A stretch of 10,853 bases of DNA. It comes from Lachnospiraceae bacterium UBA1778 (GTDB lineage Bacteria; Bacillota; Clostridia; Lachnospirales; Lachnospiraceae). The translations under genes and the position numbers were made by a program. Location of the stretch: NCBI GenBank assembly GCA_002315255.1, contig DCGM01000016.1:1-10853 (forward strand), in the 5' to 3' direction. Below are positions 1-6,013 of this stretch, piece by piece. Below the pieces are notes generated by a model. That model was not told where the DNA came from and did no database searches. It saw only the letters and a list, made by a program, of their open reading frames with translations. The stretch's first letter is position 1; each line of letters opens with the position of its first letter.

Positions 1-9
1 TACGGTATG

Positions 10-34
10 AGCCTTTTCACAGGCGTCGGTTCAC
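10..34. repeat. Left copy of a 16-bp inverted repeat (dispersed-repeat fragment)
   Basis: The 16 bases AGCCTTTTCACAGGCG at 10-25 are the exact reverse complement of 10752-10767 at the other edge of the window. The word contains a small hairpin (GCCT, six-base loop, AGGC). Just beyond it, CGGTTCAC (27-34) recurs in direct orientation at 10795-10802. Both words also lie close together at the right edge, so I infer two diverged or rearranged copies of one non-coding repeat family. Element type and boundaries cannot be settled here, because the left end may run off the window. Confidence 0.5.
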
Positions 35-80
35 GGGGGGAAGGGATGCCGGAACCTGAGGATGGGGGCTTCTTTTTTAA

Positions 81-109
81 TAGACAAGGAGCCCGCACTG
101 TGCTATAAT
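81..109 (+). promoter_or_regulatory. Sigma-A type promoter of the left gene block
   Basis: A -35 box TAGACA (81-86, one mismatch to consensus) is followed after 17 bases by a perfect -10 box TATAAT (104-109). The -10 box is preceded by TGC, making it an extended -10. Transcription should begin near 116, leaving a leader of about 92 nt before the GTG start at 208. It is one of the best promoter matches in the window and the likely source of a transcript reading through the five + strand genes that follow. Confidence 0.82.
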
Positions 110-129
110 TTTAACGATTGTGGAGTTTT

Positions 130-198
130 GTGCCCTGACCCGTCAGAAGAAAGAGATGGGACGCGAAACCTAACCGGCTTTATGGCCGGAAAAAGGAG
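130..198 (+). promoter_or_regulatory. Structured 5' leader, candidate cis-regulatory RNA
   Basis: The predicted leader folds by eye into two helices. CCCGTC (139-144) pairs with GATGGG (155-160, one G-U pair) around a ten-base purine loop. CCGGC (174-178) pairs with GCCGG (185-189) around a six-base loop. Outside the second helix, CCT (169-171) can pair with AGG (194-196), which is part of the Shine-Dalgarno sequence AAGGAG (193-198). That suggests translational control. The joining segment GGGACGCGAAACC (158-170) resembles the core of the cyclic-di-GMP-I (GEMM-I) riboswitch, but the upstream GGCAAAC element of that family is not present, so I do not assign a class. Confidence 0.4.
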
Positions 199-207
199 AA
201 TTGTTCA

Positions 208-1575
208 GTGAAAAAATACGATGTAATCATTGTCGGAGCAGGACCGGGCGGCATTTATGCGGCCTATGAAATTGCACATAAATCAGCACTTTCTGTCGCG
301 GTATTTGAGAGCGGGCACGCATTGTCCGGAAGAAAATGCCCGATCGACGGAAAGAAGATCAAGTCCTGTATCGGCTGCAAAACCTGCTCGATTATGTCGG
401 GCTTCGGCGGCGCGGGAGCTTTCTCTGACGGAAAATATAATATTACGAATGATTTTGGCGGCACGCTTTACGAGCATATCGGAAAAGAGCGCGCGATTGA
501 GCTGATGCGCTATGTCGACGACATCAATATGAAGCACGGCGGCGAGGGTACGAAGATGTACTCGACGAGCGGCACGGCGCTTCGGAAGGTCTGCATGCAG
601 AATAAGCTGACGCTTCTGTCGGCGCAGGTGCGGCATCTCGGCACGGACATTAACTATAAGGTTCTCGGAAATCTTTACGATGATCTGAAGGAACGCGTCG
701 ATTTCTATTTCGATACGCCGGTGACGGATGTCGAAGTGAGCGACGGAGGATATACGGTTCTCGCAGGAGATGAGACGTATACGTGTGAAAAATGTATCGT
801 TTCGGTCGGCCGCTCCGGCAGCAAATCCCTGGAGCATCTCTGTGAAAAGCTGCAGATTCCGACGAAATCGAACCGTGTCGATATCGGCGTACGGGTAGAG
901 ATTCCGGCGGCGATTTTTGAGCATATCACGGACGAGCTTTACGAGAGCAAGATCGTCTATCGGACAGAAAAATTTGAAGACAGCGTGCGTACGTTCTGCA
1001 TGAATCCGCACGGCATTGTAGTCAATGAAAATACAAACGGAATCATTACGGTGAACGGCCACAGTTTTGAGAATCCTGCGAAGAAGACCGAAAACACGAA
1101 CTTTGCGCTCCTTGTGGCGAAGCATTTCTCGGAGCCGTTTAAGGAGAGCAATGCCTACGGCGAGTCGATTGCGAAGCTTTCGAACATGCTCGGCGGCGGA
1201 GTAATCGTCCAGCGGTTCGGCGATCTCGAAAGAGGACGCCGGAGCACGGAAAAGCGTATCGCGGAAGGCACGATCCGACCGACGCTCAATGCGACTCCCG
1301 GCGATCTTTCGCTGGTGCTCCCGAAGCGGATTCTCGACGGTATCATTGAAATGCTTCATGCGCTCGACAAAATCGCGCCGGGCACCGCGAACGACGATAC
1401 GCTTCTTTACGGTGTAGAAGTCAAATTCTACAACATGGAAGTTGATGTGGATGACCACCTGATGACGCGTTATCCGGGCCTTTATATGATCGGCGACGGC
1501 AGCGGCGTGACGCATTCGCTGTCGCATGCGTCGGCGGCGGGCGTGTTCGTCGCAGATGAGATCATCGGAGAGTGA
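208..1575 (+). CDS. FAD-dependent dehydrogenase with N-terminal cysteine cluster
   Basis: This 455-residue protein looks like an uncharacterised cytosolic FAD-dependent dehydrogenase of the COG2509 type. A Rossmann dinucleotide-binding motif GAGPGG lies at residues 10-15, with an acidic residue at the end of the second strand (FES, 33-35). A C-terminal FAD-contacting segment (YMIGDGSGVTHSLSHASAAG) closes the fold. Cysteines 44, 54, 57 and 60 (C-x9-C-x2-C-x2-C) directly precede a glycine-rich stretch GFGGAGAFSDGK (65-76); they could bind an iron-sulfur cluster or zinc, which is inference. No signal peptide or membrane segment is visible. The start is GTG, chosen because AAGGAG (193-198) lies nine bases upstream and the Rossmann motif begins immediately. 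It is first in the + strand block, behind its own promoter and structured leader. Substrate is unknown; the family is clear, the role is not. Confidence 0.88.
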   Translation: MKKYDVIIVGAGPGGIYAAYEIAHKSALSVAVFESGHALSGRKCPIDGKKIKSCIGCKTCSIMSGFGGAGAFSDGKYNITNDFGGTLYEHIGKERAIELMRYVDDINMKHGGEGTKMYSTSGTALRKVCMQNKLTLLSAQVRHLGTDINYKVLGNLYDDLKERVDFYFDTPVTDVEVSDGGYTVLAGDETYTCEKCIVSVGRSGSKSLEHLCEKLQIPTKSNRVDIGVRVEIPAAIFEHITDELYESKIVYRTEKFEDSVRTFCMNPHGIVVNENTNGIITVNGHSFENPAKKTENTNFALLVAKHFSEPFKESNAYGESIAKLSNMLGGGVIVQRFGDLERGRRSTEKRIAEGTIRPTLNATPGDLSLVLPKRILDGIIEMLHALDKIAPGTANDDTLLYGVEVKFYNMEVDVDDHLMTRYPGLYMIGDGSGVTHSLSHASAAGVFVADEIIGE

Positions 1576-1585
1576 GTCTGATATC

Positions 1586-1701
1586 GGATTTTTGCGGAGT
1601 GGCGAAGAACGCGGAAACGGATTTTTGCTGAGTGGCGAAGAGCGCGGAAACGGATTTTTGCTGAGTGGCGAAGAAAGCGGAAACAGATTATCGCGGAGTA
1701 G
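1586..1701 (+). repeat. 33-nt tandem repeat, three full units plus a degenerate fourth
   Basis: Three units at 1586-1618, 1619-1651 and 1652-1684 differ at only a few positions and contain GGATTTTTGC, GAGTGGCGAAGA and GCGGAAAC. A fourth, decayed partial unit (1685-1701) continues in register, with four mismatches over 17 bases, and supplies the GGAG ribosome binding site of the next gene. The array fills most of the gap after the dehydrogenase stop codon. It is open in the Mur ligase frame (11-residue repeat GFLLSGEERGN), but I see no start with a ribosome binding site that would translate it. Confidence 0.92.
1695..1698 (+). promoter_or_regulatory. Ribosome binding site fixing the Mur ligase start
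   Basis: GGAG lies four bases before the ATG at 1703, which is short but usable spacing. The next in-frame ATG upstream (1526) is inside the dehydrogenase gene, has no Shine-Dalgarno sequence and would add 59 residues of repeat-derived sequence unlike any Mur ligase. The 1703 start gives MKLSSLL, a typical MurE N-terminus. Confidence 0.7.
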
Positions 1702-1702
1702 A

Positions 1703-3193
1703 ATGAAGCTAAGTTCCTTATTACAGGAAATTGAATATTCGGTCGTTTCCGGAAGCACGGACGTCGACATTACGGGCGTTTCGCGTGACAACCGGAAAGC
1801 GGAGCCGGGCGATCTTTTTATCTGCCAGACGGGCGAGTTTTTCGATTCGCATGATGAAAAAGTGCTGAAGGAGCTCTCGGAGAAAGGCGTAAAGGCATTT
1901 CTCGTCGAAAAGGATGTGACTTCGCCGGAGGGAGTGTGCATTGTCCGGGTCGACCGGGTGCGCCTCGTCGCGTCTTCAGTCTGCGCGGCCTTTTACGGGC
2001 ATCCTGCGCGGAAGATGGTGATGATCGGCGTGACGGGCTCGAAGGGGAAGACGACCTCGACGCATATGCTTCGCTCCGTGCTTATGGCAGCGGGCATTCA
2101 AACAGGCCTGATGGGGACGAACGGCGTCGATTTCTGCGACCGGCATTATGACCTTACGAATACGACCCCGGAGTTTGACGAGGTCCAGTATTATCTGAAT
2201 GAGATGGCCCTGGCGGGCTGTAAGGCGGCAGTGATGGAGGTTTCCTCTGCCGGCATGATGAACCACCGGCTCGACGGCGTGACGTTTGATTACGGGATTT
2301 TCCTGAATCTGCAGGAGGGCGACCATATCGGACCGCGTGAGCACCCGGATTTCAATGATTACGCGCGTTGTAAGGCAGAACTCTTAAATCACAGCAAGCG
2401 TGCGATTCTCTACGGAGAGGACGCGTTTTTGACGCTTTTTATGTCATATGTGAAGCTCCCGAAAGAGGCGATTCTGACATTCGGCGAGAAGGAAACAGAC
2501 GATTATCAGGCAGTCTTTTCGGAAAATCAGTTTGACGAAGCACGCCGGCTTCCGGGCATCCGGTTTGACTATACGGTGAAAACGCAGATTCATTCGTGTT
2601 TTACAAATTTCCCGGGAAGCTTTAACGTGTTAAATGCGCTTTCGGTAATCGCTGTCGCGGACTGCATGGGACTCCCGGAGGAAGCGGTGAAAGCCGGTCT
2701 TTCCGATGTGAAAATCCGCGGGCGCAATGACATTGTCTACGACGGAAAATTCCGCGTGATCGTCGATTTTGCACATAATGGCGCGAGCGCTTGGGGACAT
2801 CTTTCCGCATTGAAGGAATTCCGTGCAAAACGGATCGTCTGCGTCTTCGGCGCGGACGGAAACCGCTCCATCGGACGGCGGCTCGGAATGGGAGAGGCGG
2901 CCGGAACATTGGCGGACTTCTCGATCGTGACGTCCGGACATAACCGGTTCGAGACATTCGAAGCGATTTTAGCGGATATAGAGACGGGCCTTCGGAAGGC
3001 TCCGGACCCGCATTATATCGCGATAAAGGACCGCGAGGAAGCGATCCGCTATGCGATAAAGAATGCGGAAGAGGGCGATCTCATCACCATTCTCGGGCTT
3101 GGCCATGAGAACTGGCAGGAGGAGAACGGGAAGAAGCGCCGGTATAGTGATATTGAGTTTGTCAAGCAGGTTGTGAAAGAGATGAACCTGTAA
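1703..3193 (+). CDS. MurE-like Mur ligase (UDP-MurNAc-tripeptide synthetase family)
   Basis: This 496-residue protein has the three-domain layout and length of MurE, the cytosolic ATP-dependent enzyme that adds the third amino acid to UDP-MurNAc-L-Ala-D-Glu. The N-terminal domain carries DITGVSRDNRKAEPGDLF (22-39). The central ATPase has a P-loop GVTGSKGKTTST (109-120), NTTPE (153-157) and Lys224 in YARCKAEL, the position expected for the carbamoylated lysine. The C-terminal domain has GRND (340-343), VDFAHNG (354-360) and FGADGNRSIGRR (382-393). Where meso-diaminopimelate-adding MurE has DNPR, this protein reads GHNR (412-415), keeping only the arginine, so the third-position amino acid, or even the acceptor, may differ. 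It may be a second MurE-like paralogue, so no symbol is given. It lies 26 nt before hisS. Confidence 0.87.
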   Translation: MKLSSLLQEIEYSVVSGSTDVDITGVSRDNRKAEPGDLFICQTGEFFDSHDEKVLKELSEKGVKAFLVEKDVTSPEGVCIVRVDRVRLVASSVCAAFYGHPARKMVMIGVTGSKGKTTSTHMLRSVLMAAGIQTGLMGTNGVDFCDRHYDLTNTTPEFDEVQYYLNEMALAGCKAAVMEVSSAGMMNHRLDGVTFDYGIFLNLQEGDHIGPREHPDFNDYARCKAELLNHSKRAILYGEDAFLTLFMSYVKLPKEAILTFGEKETDDYQAVFSENQFDEARRLPGIRFDYTVKTQIHSCFTNFPGSFNVLNALSVIAVADCMGLPEEAVKAGLSDVKIRGRNDIVYDGKFRVIVDFAHNGASAWGHLSALKEFRAKRIVCVFGADGNRSIGRRLGMGEAAGTLADFSIVTSGHNRFETFEAILADIETGLRKAPDPHYIAIKDREEAIRYAIKNAEEGDLITILGLGHENWQEENGKKRRYSDIEFVKQVVKEMNL

Positions 3194-3219
3194 GGCAGCT
3201 TCAGAATAAGGAGAACGTT

Positions 3220-4476
3220 ATGAATAAAAATCCGGTCAACGGAATGCGCGACATTCTGCCGAACGAGATGAAGGTGCGGAATTATGTGTTAAAGCTGATC
3301 CGCGAAACCTATCAGTCGTTTGGATTTACCGAAATTGAAACGCCGTGTGTCGAGTCTATCGAGAACCTTCAGGGAAAGAACGGCGGCGAAAATGAAAAGC
3401 TTATCTTTAAAGTGATGAAACGCGGCGAAAAGCTGAATCTCGAAACGGCGAAAACCGAGAATGACTTAGTCGATTCCGGCCTCCGTTACGATCTGACAGT
3501 GCCGCTTTCCCGCTATTATTCGAATCATCAGGCAGACCTTCCGAAGCCGTTTAAGGCGCTTCAGATCGGCCGCGTCTTCCGGGCGGAGCGTCCGCAGAAG
3601 GGGCGGTTCCGTGAGTTTTATCAGTGTGACATTGACATCTTCGGCGATGGCACGAATCTCGCGGAAACCGAGCTGATCCTCGCCATGACGACGCTGCTTC
3701 AGAAGATCGGCTTTAAGGGCTATGAAATCCGGATCAATGACCGGCGCATCTTAAAGGCGATGGCGTCATTCTCAGGACTTCCGGAAACAGAATACGACGA
3801 GGTTTTCATTGCGCTCGATAAGATGGATAAAATCGGCCTCGAGGGCGTGACGAAGGAGCTTCTGGCGCTCGGAATGACGGAAAGCGATACGGCAGCGGTT
3901 CTCGGATTCTTTGAGGCTTCCGGAACGAAAAACGGCACCGAGGGGCTCGACGCATTGGCAGGAAAGCTCGGCGAAGTGCTGGACCCGTCGGTCGTTTCGA
4001 ACATGAAAGAGATTTTCGCGCTCGTCAATGCGGCGAAATCCGAAGGCTTCGAGCTGATTTTCGACCCGACGCTCGTCCGCGGCATGGGCTATTATACCGG
4101 CCCGATCTTCGAGATTTCCGTCCCGCAGTTCGGCTCCTCTGTCGGTGGCGGCGGACGGTATGACGAGATGGTCAAAAAGTTCTGCGGACAGGAGACGCCG
4201 GCTTGCGGTTTCTCGGTCGGCTTCGAGCGGATTATCAGCATCCTGATGGATGAAAACTTCCAGGTGCCGGATGCACCGGAGAAAGTGGCCGTCCTTTTAG
4301 AGAAGGGCCTTTCCGAAGAGAAGAAAGCCGCAGCGTTTAAGGACGCGCAGGCGCTTCGGGCAGAAGGAAAGTGCGTCGCTATCGCGATGATGGCGAAGAA
4401 TAAGAAGTTCCAGAAGGACCAGCTCGCGGCGGACGGCTATACCGATATCCGCGAAGTTTACGAGCGGGAGTTCTAA
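3220..4476 (+). CDS. hisS: Histidyl-tRNA synthetase
   Basis: This class II aminoacyl-tRNA synthetase charges tRNA-His in the cytosol. The 418-residue length is normal for bacterial HisRS. The N-terminus has GMRDILPNE (8-16). GLRYDLTVPLSRY (87-99) contributes to the active site. Motif 2 starts at RVFRAERPQKGRF (118-130) and runs into REFYQCD. The histidine-specific segment LVRGMGYYTGPIFE lies at 285-298, followed by the glycine-rich GGGGRYDEM (309-317) and motif 3, CGFSVGFERI (329-338). The rest is the C-terminal anticodon-binding domain. AAGGAG (3208-3213) lies six bases before the ATG. Unlike hisS-aspS loci in Bacillus, there is no T-box leader upstream, and the gene follows the Mur ligase by 26 nt, so it probably depends on upstream transcription. 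Confidence 0.97.
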   Translation: MNKNPVNGMRDILPNEMKVRNYVLKLIRETYQSFGFTEIETPCVESIENLQGKNGGENEKLIFKVMKRGEKLNLETAKTENDLVDSGLRYDLTVPLSRYYSNHQADLPKPFKALQIGRVFRAERPQKGRFREFYQCDIDIFGDGTNLAETELILAMTTLLQKIGFKGYEIRINDRRILKAMASFSGLPETEYDEVFIALDKMDKIGLEGVTKELLALGMTESDTAAVLGFFEASGTKNGTEGLDALAGKLGEVLDPSVVSNMKEIFALVNAAKSEGFELIFDPTLVRGMGYYTGPIFEISVPQFGSSVGGGGRYDEMVKKFCGQETPACGFSVGFERIISILMDENFQVPDAPEKVAVLLEKGLSEEKKAAAFKDAQALRAEGKCVAIAMMAKNKKFQKDQLAADGYTDIREVYEREF

Positions 4477-4484
4477 GGCGCGGG

Positions 4485-4594
4485 CGCGACAGAATCGCGA
4501 CAGAATCGCGACAGAACCGCGACAAAACCGCGACAAAATCGCGACAAAACCGCGACAAAGCCGCGACAAAACCGCGACAAAACCGCGACAGAAT
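4485..4594. repeat. 11-bp tandem repeat, ten contiguous units
   Basis: Ten uninterrupted units of CGCGACARAAY or close variants (one unit ends AAAGC) run from 4485 to 4594 with no insertions or deletions. Outer units carry AGAA and most inner units carry AAAA, so point changes are grouped along the array. It occupies most of the 170-nt gap between hisS and aspS. Because 11 is not a multiple of three, all frames read an 11-residue peptide repeat on both strands, which creates spurious open frames. The A-tracts recur every 11 bp, close to one helical turn. Confidence 0.96.
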
Positions 4595-4646
4595 CAAGCA
4601 CATAAAATCAAATTTAAATATATCACCACCAAGTGAAGGAGCAGAC

Positions 4647-5981
4647 ATGGAAAGAGTCTATTTAGGAGAAGTCAGAGAACATCTCAATGAAGAAATCCTG
4701 GTTCAGGGTTTTGTCGAGAATTACCGCAATTCCAGCGCGATGGCGTTTATCGTCATGAAGGATATCACGGGAAAACTTCAGATTACGATTGAAAAAGAGA
4801 AGCTGCCGGAAGTTACCGCAGCGATCGAACCGCTGACCGGCGATTCTGTCATTTCGGTCATCGGCACGGTTTACGAGTCCGAATATGTCAAGTTAAACGG
4901 CCTGGAGATGATTCCGAAGGAAATCCGCATTGAATCGGTCGCAGCAGCGCTTCCGATCCAGCGTGAAGAAATCCCGGCGACGAAGAAGCGTCCGGGCGTT
5001 CCGAAGTCCGGTATCGATGATCGTCTCGACTATCGTTGGATCGATCTCCGCACCGATAAGAACCAGTTCCTCTTTAAGCTTCAGACCGAAGTGACGCGGG
5101 CAATGCGTGACTTCGTCCTCGACCGGAATTTCATTGAGCTTCACACCCCGAAGCTCATCGGAACCGCATCCGAATCAGGCTCGGAAGTCTTCGCAGTCGA
5201 CTATTTCGACCGGAAGGCGTATCTCGCTCAGTCGCCGCAGTTCTATAAACAGATGGCGATGGCCGCCGGTATGGACCGTTATTTCGAAGTCGGACCGGTT
5301 TTCCGTGCGGAGAAGTCCTTCACCGCGAAGCATGCGACCGAGTTCACCTGCTTCGACGTTGAGTTCTCGTATATCCAGTCGTTCCAGGATGTTATGGATT
5401 TCGAAGCAGAGCTCTTAACGAATATGCTTCAGAAGGTTTCCGATAAATACGGCGAGCAGTGCAAAGAACTCTTCGGAATGGAGATCGTCGTCCCGACGCT
5501 TCCGTTCCCGCAGGTTTCATTGGCAGACCTGTATAAGGGCCTCGAGGAAGATTTCGGCTTCACCGTTCCGGATTCGGAAAAAGGCGATCTTACGACAGAA
5601 GCTGAGCGTCTTTCCTACGAGTGGGTGAAGAAGCATTATAATCACGAATTCCTGTTTATTACCGATTATTCCGCTGAAAAGCGCGCATTCTATCATATGC
5701 GTGACGAGAACGGCGTGCCGCAGGGCTATGACCTCGTATGGCGCGGCGTCGAAATCACGACCGGCGCACAGCGTGAGCATCGCTACGAAGTGTTAAAGAA
5801 GCAGGCAGAAGAGAAGGGCCTCGGCGAGGACGTCAAGTTCTATCTCGAGTTCTTCAAATACGGCTGCCCGCCGCACGGCGGATTCGGTCTCGGCATTGAC
5901 CGTCTGACGATGCTTCTCACCGGCCTTCATATCAATGAGGCGGAATTCCTGTTCCGCAGCCCGAAGCGTCTTACCCCGTAA
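4647..5981 (+). CDS. aspS: Aspartyl-tRNA synthetase, archaeal/eukaryotic type (possibly non-discriminating)
   Basis: This 444-residue class II synthetase attaches aspartate to tRNA. An N-terminal OB-fold anticodon-binding domain (about 1-105) is followed by the catalytic core, with AQSPQFYKQM (194-203), motif 2 GPVFRAEKSF (216-225) continuing to EFTCFDVE (232-239), and motif 3 GGFGLGIDRL (411-420). The C-terminus is RLTP. The SPQ-Y-KQ pattern favours AspRS over AsnRS. It lacks the roughly 150-residue GAD insertion of standard bacterial AspRS (about 590 residues) and is the short archaeal form that some clostridia carry. Such enzymes often also charge tRNA-Asn for later amidation by GatCAB. 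By rough alignment, the position of the discriminating Trp26 in Thermococcus AspRS is Glu24 here, which is compatible with relaxed specificity but unproven. AAGGAG (4636-4641) lies five bases upstream of the ATG. Confidence 0.92.
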   Translation: MERVYLGEVREHLNEEILVQGFVENYRNSSAMAFIVMKDITGKLQITIEKEKLPEVTAAIEPLTGDSVISVIGTVYESEYVKLNGLEMIPKEIRIESVAAALPIQREEIPATKKRPGVPKSGIDDRLDYRWIDLRTDKNQFLFKLQTEVTRAMRDFVLDRNFIELHTPKLIGTASESGSEVFAVDYFDRKAYLAQSPQFYKQMAMAAGMDRYFEVGPVFRAEKSFTAKHATEFTCFDVEFSYIQSFQDVMDFEAELLTNMLQKVSDKYGEQCKELFGMEIVVPTLPFPQVSLADLYKGLEEDFGFTVPDSEKGDLTTEAERLSYEWVKKHYNHEFLFITDYSAEKRAFYHMRDENGVPQGYDLVWRGVEITTGAQREHRYEVLKKQAEEKGLGEDVKFYLEFFKYGCPPHGGFGLGIDRLTMLLTGLHINEAEFLFRSPKRLTP

Positions 5982-5997
5982 TGTGTTTTTTTTCCAG

Positions 5998-6003
5998 AAA
6001 GGA
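5998..6003 (+). promoter_or_regulatory. Ribosome binding site deciding the sugar kinase start
   Basis: AAAGGA precedes the ATG at 6014 by ten bases. An in-frame ATG at 5981 overlaps the aspS stop (TAATG) and would add 11 residues (MCFFSRKDDRA). It has no Shine-Dalgarno sequence, and the extra residues do not look like a kinase N-terminus. I therefore prefer 6014, with 5981 as a possible reinitiation start. Confidence 0.6.
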
Positions 6004-6013
6004 TGACAGAGCT

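Noticed and set aside
35..80. Terminator of an upstream gene ending in TTTTTT (73-78)
   Set aside because: The preceding G-rich tract gives only a four-base GAAG/CTTC pairing with no stable stem.
1526..1702. N-terminal extension of the Mur ligase containing three GFLLSGEERGN repeats
   Set aside because: No ribosome binding site supports the 1526 ATG, which lies inside the dehydrogenase gene, whereas the ATG at 1703 has GGAG and begins at the normal MurE N-terminus.
283..1941. Long minus-strand open frame (552 codons) across the dehydrogenase and the 33-nt repeat
   Set aside because: It is antisense to two clearly conserved genes, its product is basic and low-complexity with no recognisable motif, and its openness follows from the codon usage and repeat of the plus strand.
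4485..4594. CRISPR array
   Set aside because: Units are 11 bp, contiguous and without spacers, and no cas gene is nearby.
4477..4646. T-box leader or terminator between hisS and aspS
   Set aside because: I looked for the T-box AGGGTGG-ACCGCG element and for a stem followed by a T run; neither is present. An AT-rich stretch (4602-4624) contains -10-like words but has no credible -35 box.
4297..4648. Overlapping minus-strand frames with SRFCRDFVA-type peptide repeats
   Set aside because: An 11-bp repeat without stop codons gives repetitive peptides in every frame; there is no ribosome binding site or conserved domain.
5941..5993. Terminator after aspS suggested by eight T at 5986-5993
   Set aside because: The only nearby stem (CGGAA/TTCCG, 5941-5956) is about 30 bases from the T run and short, so it does not form a terminator.
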